From Onthophagus taurus (Eukaryota; Arthropoda; Insecta; Coleoptera; Scarabaeidae), in assembly GCF_036711975.1 (NCBI RefSeq), contig NC_091973.1:3224001-3288000 (forward strand): DNA of 64,000 bases, written 5' to 3'. This document shows positions 1 through 11,539 of the stretch, one piece after another; position 1 is the first letter of the stretch; each line of letters starts with the position of its first letter. Made by a program: the position numbers and the translations under genes. The notes beneath the pieces are model-generated. The model was not told where the DNA came from and made no database searches. It saw only the letters and a list, made by a program, of their open reading frames with translations.

Positions 1-285
1 CGACGTCTTCGAAGTCGGCCGAGATTATTTCTTCCATAACTTTCAAGCAAGGTACACTTGGTTTTACGCTCCCAATCCCGAGAATTTTGATATTTTCGTA
101 TTTTTCTCGATATTTAAGCATCTGAGAGCAAAAATGAAAGAGAGCAATATTGTTAAGAATGAAATTTGCTAAAACTTTTGTTCTAAAATTTTTTTTGTAG
201 TATGCTCCGCATTCGGAATCGGCCGCCTCAAGAATCCTTCGTGATATAATAAATAATCTCGGCCGACTTCGAAGACATTTGCTTT
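1..285. repeat. MITE-like element with inverted terminal repeats
   Basis: A perfect 26-base inverted repeat is formed by positions 5-30 and 251-276 (core CTTCGAAGTCGGCCGAGATT on the left arm). The arms enclose about 220 bases without coding potential. This is the structure of a short non-autonomous DNA transposon. It lies at the window edge, so the left end and any target-site duplication cannot be fully seen. It sits in what should be an intron of the KDM5 gene. Confidence 0.6.
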
Positions 286-528
286 TTAAAATATGCCAGA
301 TAATAGAATATTAAGTGTGGAGCAACTTTTATCAGTTGAGATATCTGTTGTGACAACTAAAATCAAAGACACTGTATGACTCTAAATTGGCTGGTATTCA
401 ATTTATTTGTAGGATTCCAACATATTTCCAACTCGACTCCTTATTTGTTTTATAAGAAGCATTTTTAAGATAAGGAAATAACGCCTAGGATTAATAAATA
501 ATATAGTATATAAAATAATTTTATTTAC

Positions 529-1398
529 CTCAGTTTTTGGTTTAATATCACTTTCAGATAACTTCTTTTCCCTCCTACGACATCCACCTTTCTTATTAAT
601 CATCATTCGACTTTCAATGCGATGAGGTTTATATTCCTCATCATCATCATTTTTCATGTCCGGTGGAAGCTCTTTTTTCAAATTTTTAATACTTTTGCCT
701 TCCGAAAACACCTCGTATGGGTATAATAATCGTTCGTAATGCGTTTTTAAGATAGCTCCGATGCTTTTCCCTTGCGGATAACCCATCATACTCGCGACTT
801 TCGACCATTTCCGGTCTTTGGTGACAGAATTAAATCCGCCTTCACTGTGTACTATTCTATGCAGTGTGTATAAATCGAGGGCGCGTTTTTCTACCATGGG
901 GATTTTAAGAGAAGATCCTTGTAGTTCCCAAAACTTTGCTATTTGATCGAGAAAATTCAATTTGATCCTTGTTTTTGCTTCCAACTCGTTCAATCTTTGT
1001 ATTCTTGGTGTAAATTTTAATTTATCCACATCTACTGCAAATGGCGGTTGCCAATTCTAGAATTGTATAAGATAAAGAAAAATGAATTTATTTTTGTTTT
1101 TGTAAAGTGTAATAGAAAAGAATAGAACGTTATTTGTGGCACACCCTATTAATTTATCTTAGAAAAAAGTATGATAAAATGGCTGATAACTTACTGGTGG
1201 TGGTTTTATTTTGCAAATACCACATTGTTCAGCAATACTCCTTATTTTATCGATGTAACTAAGCGGATCGCTAAATTCCTCTTCGGAGGGTAAAAAAACG
1301 GGAGCCTCAGGTGGTACGATGAAATCAAAAGGCTCATTCTTGGCATTGTTGTAATCTCCATTGGATAATTCTATTCGTTTATCTTCTCTAGTAGCCAT
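529..1398 (-). CDS. lid: Histone H3K4 demethylase KDM5 / little imaginal discs, N-terminal exons (partial)
   Basis: Two coding exons are visible on the minus strand: 1195-1398 (ATG at 1398, 68 codons, donor GTAAGT) and 529-1056 (176 codons, donor GTAAAT). Both are phase 0, and the gene runs on beyond the left edge. The 244 residues hold a JmjN domain (about residues 28-79, with [20 protein letters not shown] and then [12 protein letters not shown] across the splice) and an ARID DNA-binding domain (about 90-180, including the FWELQG and [10 protein letters not shown] motifs). JmjN followed by ARID is diagnostic of KDM5. These enzymes remove methyl groups from H3K4me3 in the nucleus using Fe(II) and 2-oxoglutarate. 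The catalytic JmjC, zinc finger and PHD fingers are outside the window. A further 5' untranslated exon probably ends at 1469, where a GTAAAAG donor follows. Confidence 0.92.
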
Positions 1399-2577
1399 CC
1401 TTTTCGTATATTTACATAGTTGATCTAGATTATCAGGAAATAGTTGTAAAAAAAGTTTGTACTTTTACCTGCGTTGAGCAGGTAAAAATTTCTTTTTCTT
1501 GGGAAAATGAAGTCGAATAAGTCGAAACGTGTTATCTCGCATTGTTACAAAACGAATCATAAAAGAGCCGAGTTTTTATGAAACGAGGAAGAATTCAGTA
1601 ATTTAAGAATGAAATGGTTCATTTTAAAATTAACGACGAGAAACGAACAAAAAAAACTTGTACCAAACTGATTCTACGTATAAAGTGACAAAATGTGTAG
1701 CTCACTTTCAATCATGGAGTGTATGCATATATATTTCATAAAAGTTCAATTTCTAAAACCGTTCCGTTAACAAAATAGTAAAACAAAAAAACGCGACACA
1801 AAAACAATTGCTAAACAACGGGGAAACAAAATGTGAGAAAAAATCAACTTACATTTTTGTTCCCCTACATAATAACACCAACCCACAAAATCCCAACAAC
1901 AAGGTTTTTTATTTTCTCTCCTTTATTACGGTCGCACACCAAACATCGGGAACTCTCCCTACTCATACATCGATTTGCTGTGGTGGTACAGCGCAAGAGA
2001 AACGGCGAAAAATAGGCTGTAAATTAAAACTTTACACCATGGCAATAGTGACACGTCTTCCTGAAATTAACTTTTTTATTCGCGCACGTACGAAAAAAAG
2101 AAAACCGACCCGATGTAATCGTCCCGTAAAAACTCTGGTTTAAAAATGAGTTCTCTCGTGAGTTTCCGAGCCTTACGCGAAGCTTATAGGTTATAAAGAG
2201 CTACTACGTGATGTACAGTCGGCCAGCGAATGACTGTACATAACTGTTGGGTTTGTTAAATGGCACAGCCCAATTGATTTTTACATGGACGATTATTTTG
2301 CATCACATTATGATTGCTTCCTAACTTCCAAATAATGTCGCTATAAAGCCTTACAAACAATCGGAAATTAAACCAAAATTACTAACCAAATTCCTTCTTT
2401 ACATCACATTACACAAATCGCTGTTATAACAACCAATTTCGTATTTTATTGTCAATTTTTACTTTACTTTTAAAACTAACAACAAATAACGCCATCTAGT
2501 AAATACCCTTCGAATTACTTTCTTACGCTATTTGGGTTATCTATTTTCAACTTTCAAAATTTAAAACTTCAAATTAA
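1399..2577. other. KDM5 5' UTR and upstream flank, no gene seen
   Basis: AT-rich DNA upstream of the minus-strand KDM5 start. A possible 44-base leader intron (1425-1468) fits GT..AG but is near the minimum size. Short open frames at 1808-2143 have no codon or composition support. I see no second promoter clearly. Confidence 0.4.
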
Positions 2578-3110
2578 TTAATTATCATTATTATTATTGC
2601 TTAGTATTGCTCCAAGGTCTTGTTCCTTTATGTCTCTAGGCGTCAAAAGGGAAAATTTTGTTTCTGGCAACGCAATTACACAAGTTTGATCCTTAGCTTG
2701 TCCAATATGGAAGAGGTGATATTTTAGACACCTGAGAGCGTCTTTAGATCCCATTTGCTGAGGCATAAAACCTGTTTATTCATCATACTCTTCGCTTGTC
2801 TGTGATTTGGAAGTTCTTTCCAACGATTGAGCCCTCCCAACTGTTGATTACATGTTTTAGGTGTTTTTTTGTAGTCCACGACTGGGTTGGGGTTCAATAA
2901 AGGGCGTTTTAGCTGCCTCAACAACAACATTACCCTTAGCGAGTTCTTTGAGGTTGCTGGTACACTCTCTGATCAGTTCGGAGTATGCCAGAATTGCCTT
3001 TAGGGCGGCCCGACTGTCTGTGAAAATGTTTATGGATGCACCTTTCTGTCCCTTTTGTAGGTTCAAAGCGTTTATAGCAAGAATTTCTGCTTGAAAAATG
3101 GTTATTCGAA
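2578..3110 (-). mobile_element. LINE (non-LTR retrotransposon) 3' fragment, RNase H region
   Basis: Overlapping minus-strand frames encode pieces of the C-terminal end of a Jockey-type ORF2. An RNase H core is readable (FQAEILAINAL followed by INIFTDSRAALKAI, residues of the family's catalytic region). Further 3' are the usual trailing motifs (LGGLNRWKELPNHRQAK and LRCLKYHLFHIGQA). The reading frame is interrupted by shifts, so this is a decayed, 5'-truncated copy. Endonuclease and reverse transcriptase parts are absent. Confidence 0.75.
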
Positions 3111-3159
3111 AAAAATAAAATAGAAACACAATAAATATACATCTCGAGTACTGAACAAC

Positions 3160-3925
3160 TATCGATTAGGATGCAATATTTTGATCAGGAAACCAAGGAA
3201 GTTCAAGAAGTATTCCTCGGATTCGTCAAGCTTGATGCTTTGGATGCGAAATATATTGCATAAGCAATAGATCAGTTTTTGGCAGAAGAAGATCTTGATT
3301 CGGACAAATACATTGGTTTAGGATTTGATGGTTAATCCTACGCTGAAAATATAAAAAAGCTTTGTTCTTTCACTACTCGGCACACAAATTAAATTTCATC
3401 ATTAATGATCTAAACAGTCTGTCTGTACCAACAAAGATATTATTAAATTTTTTCAAGAATCAGTTCAAGAAACACAAAAATATTAGAATTTTTAAAGAGA
3501 ATTTTTCTGTTATAATGCTCCATCAGCTCCATGCAGCAGCTTCTAGAGTTTCGTTTATTCTCAGAAATGTGCTTCAATCCGTAGCTTTGGATGTACTTAA
3601 GATATCCCAGCATATTAGTCGCACTTTCCAATTGATAAAAAACCACCGTAACGGTCCAGAAAACGTCACAGATGATATTATTTATCGTTGCAGAAAAACT
3701 TGGACTGGGAAAAGACATGAAATCAGTGCCCGATATTGTTGGGAGACAACAAAATCGGAACAACCACCCAGCAGCAAGCCCCTCAGAATTCTGGCGGAGG
3801 TCTTTAATAATACCATACTTAGACTCGATTATTAATTCCTTATCTAAATTACACCTGGCTCAAATGTTAGACATGTCCCTTGAAGACCTCGTAGAAGCTG
3901 GTGAAGTCTTTTCCCAATTTTAAAA
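3160..3925 (+). pseudogene. hAT-superfamily transposase relic (ZMYM/P52rIPK-like, DUF4371 type)
   Basis: Translation in shifting plus-strand frames gives a run of family motifs: EVQEVFLGFVKLDALDAKYI, then EEDLDSDKYIGLGFDG, then AHKLNFIINDLNSLSV, then PDIVGRQQNRNN, and finally IIPYLDSIINSL. This order matches transposase-derived proteins related to 52 kDa repressor of PKR inhibitor and ZMYM. Several stops and frame changes lie between the blocks, and the usual C-terminal dimerisation domain is not recognisable. I read it as a dead DNA-transposon copy. No terminal inverted repeats were located. Confidence 0.75.
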
Positions 3926-4960
3926 TTTATCAAATATCAACAACGAAATGGAACTATGACAAAAACTATGGCAAGATAAACCTGACTCAAAAGAAGTAAG
4001 TGTTGTGGATGTCATAAAAGAGGTCGACATTTTTTTCTGATTCACCAATTCACTGAGAACCCAAGAAAATTATGTTTTAAATAATTTGGTCTGTTTTTTT
4101 TCCTAGCCCCCATTTCTATTTTTTTGTCCAGCCCTCCATGGCTCCAGATCCAACTGTATTTGAAGCATCCAAGATTATCTATCTTGTTGGAAATGAGTAT
4201 TCTCATTCACAAGCATTTGTGGAATGAAAAAGGTTTCTAGCATTCTGGAAACTGTATGGCTGTAACTGCTACGACGCCTTGCAAATCTTAGAATCGCTAC
4301 TTGTCTCTATATTGCAGCTCTTGCACTACCGCTTTTTTTCTTATTGTTTCACTGTTTTTAAGTTAAAAATGTCCAAACAGAAATGGCTTTCCTACTCAGA
4401 TAGATTTCTTTATTGTGGTATTAAGAAAGACTTTAACTGTAATTTTATCAGAAGTCTATTAAGCAGTAGAATGCTGGGTTCACTATCTACTCAAATTATC
4501 TTTATGGAAGACTACATCCAGAAGATTACCACTTCTTTTGAGAGGCCAACTCACAATATCCTGGATATCACATATTTTCACTTCTTTTATGGACCATTCT
4601 GCTGTTTTGAGGTTCTCATCTTCTTCCTCACCCATATTTATAATGTTATGTATTGTGCCAAGTTTTTCCACCAGCTATCTGGGTGTTATTAAGTTGTCCT
4701 TGGTTGCAGTATTTGCTGAAATATCTTAATATAAATCAAAAAAATTGCTTTTATTAATGTTCCTTTATTCTTTCTCCTTAATTAGATACATAAATAACAT
4801 AATTTATCAAAAAAACCTATTGCTAATGAAATTTGATTTGATTTTAAGTGCAGTGCATTAATTATTTTAAGTAGAAAATAACACAATACAAGTGTATTAT
4901 ATATACAAGCAACATTCAAGCTTAGTGACTAGATAAATAATCCAACATGCTTAATTTTCT
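3926..4960. other. Intergenic stretch, possible further decayed repeat
   Basis: No gene recognised. Frames at 4279-4692 are open but hydrophobic and low in complexity, without family resemblance. Part may be the eroded 3' end of the neighbouring hAT copy. The last few hundred bases are probably the SCOC 3' UTR and flank. Confidence 0.35.
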
Positions 4961-5431
4961 TTACTTTTTTTTAATTTTAGGAGAAGTAGATTGAAATACG
5001 CTCGAGGCAGACATTAAATTTTCAATATACTGCCCTAAAACTTGATTTTCAGATCTCAATTTTAAGTTTTCCTCTTTGACGCTATCAACGCGTTGAGATA
5101 AATCATCGAGAGTGTTTTGGAGCTCGAGAACTTGGGAAATTAACCTTGCTTTTTCCTCTTGTTCGTCCGGGCTGGAATCAGCCTCCAAGCTATGATGTTG
5201 TGGGCTGCTACTCCCGTTAGTAAATGTGGATTGAATCGATTCCATGCTACGGCCGTGGATCATACTTGAAGAGTTCGCCTCAGAAACTGAATTCGCATCT
5301 TGCTCATCAGGAATAATAACTATATCAATTTATTAATATCATCAAATTTAAATATAATAAAAGATTTTCTTACCTTGGGGATCATCGTCAGCTAAAGGAA
5401 TGTTATCGTCTTGTAATTTTGCCCCTGCCAT
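4961..5431 (-). CDS. SCOC: Short coiled-coil protein SCOC
   Basis: Two minus-strand exons, 5374-5431 (ATG at 5431, 58 nt) and 4961-5319 (359 nt with stop), join in phase 1 to give 138 residues. The first exon, starting [17 protein letters not shown], is too short to stand out as an ORF on its own. Residues from about 78 to 128 form a leucine-rich heptad coiled coil, with [20 protein letters not shown] followed by [13 protein letters not shown]. This is the hallmark of SCOC (UNC-69 in nematodes). SCOC is a Golgi-associated partner of FEZ/UNC-76 and ARL proteins, acting in vesicle transport, axon outgrowth and autophagy. The length fits the family. The N-terminal extension is acidic and Ser-rich, as usual. 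The splice sites are GTAAGA and ATATAG. Confidence 0.93.
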
Positions 5432-6095
5432 ATTATTTTACTTGTTTTAGGGCGAAAACGTTATAATTCGATCGAATTAAATTGGACCAGTTGGTTGACG
5501 TTTATGACGTTTGTTTGGTTATGTTAGTTTCAGCTATTCATTCATAGATGGCGAAAATTAAAAAAAAATTTAAAAAAGGCGCGTTATTTTTAAATTTAAA
5601 CACAAAATTATAATTAATTTGATGATGCTTTAAAAGGCTTTTTGGAATCGGGACTTCCTGAGTAAATTGCCCATATGCGTGTATAAGTAAACATCCAATT
5701 AACGTTTACATTGTACTTTATATAATTTATGATGAGATGTAATCACGACATGTTTGTATTGTATCATATCTAATTGATGGATTTGTTAGTTTTATTATAA
5801 TTTTTTTATTTTCATCGTACTAAATTATTAATTTTTGTGCTTTAAAACGTCCTAGGATAAACCTTGTAAAATGAGATCAATGATTCAACAAGAGCAAGAA
5901 CAACTTGACTCAGCTTCTTCCTTTTTTCTTTGAGGTCGAGTATGGTGTAAATTTTTGAAATTTTTTTGTAATCAGGGAAATCCTGCTACATCTCGGAGGA
6001 GACAGCGCTTTCATATCGTAGTAGTAATACGGTAACATCGTAAATCTGGTATAATCGACCTTAACAATGGCCTTCTGTGCATTTCGCGTCGTTCG
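5432..6095. other. Intergenic region between SCOC and the protease
   Basis: Divergent promoter region: SCOC is transcribed leftward and the protease rightward. There is no coding signal apart from incidental short frames. Confidence 0.4.
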
Positions 6096-6131
6096 TTTAA
6101 ATACTCTCACCGCAGAAGTTGGAGGTTCAGT
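6096..6131 (+). promoter_or_regulatory. TATA-like box and initiator of the CLIP protease
   Basis: TTTAAATA at 6096-6103 lies 33 bases upstream of the A in the arthropod initiator TTCAGTG (A at 6129). This leaves a 5' UTR of about 50 bases before the ATG at 6179. It is inferred from spacing and consensus only. Confidence 0.5.
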
Positions 6132-6178
6132 GTTGAATTATCTTTACAAATCACAACAACCCATTTTTTGTAGTGAAA

Positions 6179-7824
6179 ATGATGCGATTGGTGTGTTTAT
6201 TAGTTGTAACATCTTTTATAAGTAACGTTTCAGGTCAAGGTGCGTATTTTCTTAAAAAAAGTTCTTTGGAAAGAGATAACGTTATCATTAATATAATAAC
6301 ATTTTGAAACTTTAATTACGCAATAAATTTTGATTTCTAGATCGTTATTGTACAACACCATTGAGGGATGATGGAAGATGCATCATCATAAACTCCTGCG
6401 AGCCGTTGATAACCCTCTTAAAGACTCAAAATCAAAACCAAGAAATCCGAAATTATTTGGTCCGATCAGTTTGTGGTTATTCCGGAAATTTACCAATGGT
6501 TTGTTGCCCACAATACGGAAGGAGTCTTCCCGACACTTCATCTACTTCATCAACAACTCCTTCCACAACAACCGCAAAAATCAACGATAATCTCGAAGAT
6601 CGATCCTCAAACAGTTTACCCACGTTTCCAGCATGTGGTTTAACAAATTCCACCGATTTTCGTGTGGTTGGGGGAACCCCCGCAAAATTGGGACAATTTC
6701 CTTGGATGGTTGCGCTTGGTTATAGAAACTCAAAAAATGAAAATCAACCCAGGTGGTTATGTGGGGGAAGTTTGATTACTAAAAAACACGTTTTAACAGC
6801 TGCTCATTGTGTTAAAGGGAGGGATGATTTGTAAGATTAAACTGACTTTTTTAACTTTTTTAAACTTTCACAAAAAAATACTTCTTTTAGATATTTAGCA
6901 AGACTTGGCGAATTAGAATTGTATTCAGACACCGAAGGTGCTAATCCAATAGATGTACCGATAATCGATAAAGTGATTCACGCCGATTATAATACTATGC
7001 ATTACACGAACGATATTGCAATATTGACTTTGGCAAACAAGGTTGAACATCGTAAGTGTTTAATTCTAATTCGAAGCGTCGGGTATCCGTTAAAAATAGA
7101 ATTTTAATAGTTGCTCGTATGGTTGCGCGTAATACGATCGACCGCTTAGACAACATCCTGTTCAAATGCATTCAAAAGAAAAAAAAATCCTTGAATGAAT
7201 TTATTTTTTTTTGGGTTTCGGTCAACGTATCGTTGGGCAATCTCAATAGATTTTCGTCCATGAATTTATATATATCGACATTGACATTTTTTTTTAATAC
7301 AATAGAAAAGACTTTCTTTTTTTACTTAATGAAAAACAATTTTTTTTCTAGCCTCAGTTTGGCCGATTTGTTTACCAACTTCGCCCAGTTTAAGGTCGCA
7401 AAAATTTGTTAAATATTATGGGTTCGTCGCCGGGTGGGGATCAATATATTTTAGTATGTATTATTTAATGAAATACTAAGTTGTGTGTAAAAAATAAATT
7501 TTAGATGGCCCATCAAGTAGCACACTTCAATACGCAAGTGTGCCGATTGTGAGCACAGAAACGTGTAAAGCAGCATTTTCAAAAATTAAACAGGCGATAA
7601 TTGACGATAACGTGCTTTGTGCGGGATATCCGGATGGTTCAAAAGATTCGTGCAAAGGCGATTCTGGCGGTCCTTTTATGTTGCCGAGACAGGAAAATGG
7701 ACAATTTGTGTATTATTTGTTTGGTGTTGTTTCTTATGGTGTCAAATGCGCCGAGCCTGGGTATTACGGGGTTTATTCGAGCACTGGAGCTTTTTTTGAT
7801 TGGATAACGGCGAATTTACGTTGA
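6179..7824 (+). CDS. CLIP-domain trypsin-like serine protease zymogen
   Basis: Five exons, 6179-6239, 6341-6830, 6891-7051, 7352-7453 and 7505-7824, are phase-consistent and give 377 residues. A signal peptide ([20 protein letters not shown]) is encoded by exon 1. A six-cysteine clip domain follows (YC...DGRC...SC...VCG...VCCP, about residues 23-75), then a Ser/Thr-rich linker. The protease domain starts at R|VVGG. The catalytic triad is complete: TAAHC, NDIAIL and GDSGGP. Aspartate in [10 protein letters not shown] predicts trypsin-like cleavage after Arg/Lys. Such secreted zymogens act in haemolymph cascades (prophenoloxidase activation, Toll pathway, clotting). Which cascade cannot be told from sequence. 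CLIP subfamily (B or D) was not decided. Polyadenylation signals AATAAA occur around 7853 and 7910. The two nearest starts are adjacent ATGs; the first is used. Confidence 0.93.
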
Positions 7825-9441
7825 TACCGTACTTGTTATTTATGATGTAATTAATAAAAATAGTAATAATTGTTTATTGTTATTTGTACAAAAATTATAT
7901 ATATATATAAAATAAAGAAATTAAAATAAAAAAATGTTTTTTACTTTTATTAAACTATTATCTGCCTAAGTTAGAGACAAGTGCTACATGGATCCATCTT
8001 CATTAAAAAATTACCTTCGAGACAACGACTCATTTATTAACGTGTTATCACATCGACAGAAACAAAAAGATAAACGAAGTTTAGGATAATAACACAAAGC
8101 AAATTAATATTGTATTTTTTATGACTGGATCTCGAGTCAACATCCTCGGACACATATTTTTCTTTTGTTTCATTGCATCTTTCGATCTAAAATATTTTCA
8201 AAATGGTGGCCACTTTATCTTACGCCTTCTAAAGGTTTAGGGCAAATTTAGGTCCTTGATGAAACTTAGTATTGCTTCTTTGCTGTACATATCACACTAT
8301 CAGTACATTTAATCCCTGAGGATTTCGAGATGTCTTCTGAGATTACCCTGCATCAGTTTGAGTTAAGAGACAAGGCCCACAATTACCTTAAGGTTGTTAA
8401 GAATAATCACCAATTATAAATAACCTTTCGATATAATTTATGAAATCTCGATCAATGACCTACTTAAGAACTTGAATCTCGAGGATGTTGATGAATCACC
8501 CCTTATAAATAAGCTTATCTTTCATTACGAATAATTTCTTGGCAATTTTTTAGATGTTTCTATGAATCCTAATGAATTAAATTTCTAGTAATGTGATATC
8601 ATTTAAAAAGTATTATTTTATGATGTCACTTATTCAAGGATAACGTTGTTTTTGCCTGTTTGGTCAGTAAGGGAGATGTAAAAAGTGATGCAAGTTAATT
8701 GAATGTAAGTAATTGAAATTCAAAGACAAGTGTAAAAGGTCAAAATTGTATTTATAAATAATATATTAAAAAGTTATATTCGAATCATATAGTCTTAGAG
8801 TCATGAATATTTAATTTTTTGTAAATTTATGATAATTGTATTGAACGAAACAACCGCAAAATAATTTCGAATTAGAATTTTCTAAGTGTGGTGAATTCAA
8901 ATAAGATTCGGGGAATAATAACAAAAAACGAAATGCTGGATAAATTTAAAGGTATATTTTTCAAATAGTACAGATTATCTTATCTCTTATATATTTTTTT
9001 TTACAAGTCCCTTCGGAAAATATAAACAATATAAATTCTTTTATTTTCAATAGAAAAACTTTCACCTGTAAAATAATTACCATTAACGCAAACATAAAAT
9101 ATATCTCAATAAACAGCTTAATGATCACCCAATTAATAAATAATGAATAAAACAATTCATTTAAAATCGTCTTTTTTGTTTTTTTCTCCACTAACAATCC
9201 TTGTTCATATTCGATTTATTTATTTATTTTGTTTCAATTTTTTTTAGTTTTTTATGGTGTCTTAGACACATAAAGGATGACACATCGAGAAAGAACATAA
9301 GATCGCTAAGCAACACCTACATTGTATACGTTTTGAAAACATCATTAGTACACCGACGGGAGCCGCGATATTTCGGGCTCCCTCATTTTATTTTATTTAA
9401 TTTTTTTTGTTTATGTAGTCATCTTGAACTTTTATGGTAGC
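7825..9441. other. Intergenic DNA and 3' UTRs
   Basis: No gene recognised. The right part is probably the 3' UTR of the minus-strand precursor gene. The sequence CAACATCCTCG near 8147 recurs inverted near 8475, but the arms are too short and isolated to call an element. Confidence 0.35.
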
Positions 9442-11397
9442 TTAACAGACCAGTTCGCAAGTATCCGGCGGTTCTGACCTCAACAAATGATTCACATCTA
9501 ATAAATATCGAACTGAGTGACGTGCCATTTCGCGACATTCCATATCATCATTGCATAAATAATCGGTTTTATTTAAGAAAAGCATGTTGCATTGACGGGT
9601 TGGACTAAACCAACTATTATCAGCCTAAATAAAAAAAAAATGTAATATATTTCGTTAAAATTTTAAAATTGTACTTACACAAAGTAAACACATTTGATGC
9701 ATAGCACAAGCTGGTTCAAAAATTTTTCCATAATGACCCAAAACGGTAGCAACCTCGCTACAAACACGTTGTACTTTGGGGCAATACTCCAAAGTGTTTC
9801 CATCGCGCATTTCTCCATATTTATCTTTAGAACAATTTTCATCGGTACATTTAATATTATTGTCAAATTCTTCTTCGTCCATTTCCTTTTCCATTTCGGC
9901 TGATTTTCTGGGTACGGATAAACGTTTCTCGTCGATTTTATCATTTTTTTCGCGATTATTCATTCGGCTTCGTTCTTTTAAAACGCTCTTTCTGTATTCG
10001 CCCAAAGCCCTGCGCATTTTTTCCAAACTGTAAGCGGTTGCCAATTGGGATATAACGCGGTCTTTAACTTCTTGAATTTCTTTTGAATCGACGGCTCCTT
10101 CGTGAGCGCCCGTAAATTTAAGCGCGTCATCAACGATTGCGTATTCAATGTTCTTTAATTTAGTGTCCATTTCATTAATTTTTTCTTCGGTCGTTTTCTG
10201 GTTTGTGTCTTGTTTATCTCTTTTAGAGGCCATTGCTACGGCTTTATGATAACGTTCCATTAACCACTCGTTATCTAAGTTGTCTGATTTCTTTTTGCGG
10301 TCTATTCCAAAATAGTCGGACCAATCGATGGATTTCTTTTTTAGTTGAATCGGCTTTCCATCCCCTTTTTCCGCGTCGCTATCAGGGCGTTTTGTTGTTG
10401 ATGTTGTGGATGTGGTTGTTGTTGAGGAAGTTGTAACCTGAGATTTTTTAGTTGTTTCGTTTTCGGAGACGTGCTCGGTCCGTTTTGGCTTGGTGACCGG
10501 CTTTTCAGTGGGGTGATGTTTATGTTCCGGGTTAAAAATGTTGCTTAGATCTTGCGCGACTTTGGGATCGGTTTTTGTTGGGGTCACCTCTTTTTTTGGC
10601 GATCTTTTCACCGGTTTGTTAAACTCGTTGGTGTAAGGGATTGGGTAATAATTGCTGCTGCTTCGTTTTGTTACCGGAAAACGTTTGGATATTGAGTAGT
10701 CGTCTTTATTGGGATAGTTAATTAAGTATAAGTAATCGGCGGCTTCGTTGGGTTTGTAACTGCGCTTTTTCATTCCGACAGAATCTAAACCTAAACCTGT
10801 ATAATGATGTGGATGGCTCCGTTTTTTGATATCACCCTTATTCGCGTGGATTCCCATGTAATAATTTAAAATTTCCGGGTAATTCCTACCGTATTTCTCC
10901 CATAATTCGTGTAAAAACTCTAAGTAATCGGCGTTATCGTCGGAGCTATTAATTTCGTTCAAATCGCCGGAAGCTAAATTTTCAAATTTTTCTTTTTGTC
11001 GCGATTTATCTTCCTCGATGCGTTCCCGAAAAGCCGATGATATTATTTTATTGTCACCATCATCAGCAGAGTACTCGTAAATAGAATCTTTGTAATCTAC
11101 AAGTTAGTATTTTGAAGGACGTTTGAAGGAGATGTCAATCTTAGAAATCTAAATTTAGTTATTACCTTGATTGTTTTTATCTGGAGAGTTGAGAAATGCG
11201 AGATCGTTACCATTTTCAGCCAAATATCGCTCGGGGTCATTGTAAAAGTCGTCGGAATACTTGGGATAATCGCCCAAATCTTGCTGGCGCTTGCTGATCG
11301 CGTTTAGGGCGCTTCGGAGCGACCCTTCCTCGGCTCGAATATGAGTTCCGGCAAACGACGCCAATATCATCAATAACTTGGCCGTGGAGAAATGCAT
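9442..11397 (-). CDS. Secreted, dibasic-site-rich precursor with C-terminal cysteine-rich domain (prohormone-like)
   Basis: Three minus-strand coding exons, 11166-11397, 9679-11096 and 9442-9624, give 610 residues in frame. A spliced leader exon lies upstream (acceptor just before the ATG, donor GTAAGC near 11450). The N-terminus is a signal peptide (about residues 1-22). KKR or KR sites occur at about 168-170, 187-189, 215-216, 221-222 and 241-242. They delimit candidate peptides such as SHPHHYTGLGLDSVGM. A conserved-looking block, SIDWSDYFGIDRKKK, starts near residue 333. Residues about 230-320 are Pro/Thr/Ser-rich. The last 117 residues hold about a dozen cysteines, starting at KCTDENC and including YCPKVQRVC and CAMHQMCLLC. 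No Gly precedes the dibasic sites, so amidated peptides are not predicted. I do not recognise the family by name. A neuropeptide or prohormone role is inferred from architecture; a secreted matrix or venom-type protein is the alternative. Confidence 0.85.
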
Positions 11398-11504
11398 GAT
11401 TCTGTAAAAAACCGGCTTGGAGAAATGAATTTGAAAAATAGGCAGCTTACCTCCTTAAAAGTTTACCATAAACAGATATTCTCGTTTGGGGACTCGATGG
11501 TAAG

Positions 11505-11538
11505 TAAGTGATTCGCAGAGTAATTTCGCGATTTTATA
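11505..11538 (-). promoter_or_regulatory. TATA box and initiator of the prohormone-like gene
   Basis: On the minus strand TATAAAAT begins at 11538, and an initiator-like TCACTT has its A at 11509, a spacing of 29 bases. This is the classical distance. The start feeds a leader exon of about 60 bases ending at the GTAAGC donor near 11450. Confidence 0.55.
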
Positions 11539-11539
11539 C

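Noticed and set aside
1808-2143. 111-codon plus-strand frame upstream of KDM5
   Set aside because: Low-complexity, no homologous motif; lies in the promoter/5' flank.
8140-8490. Inverted CAACATCCTCG motif pair
   Set aside because: Arms only about 12 bases in AT-rich DNA with no element structure between; could be chance.
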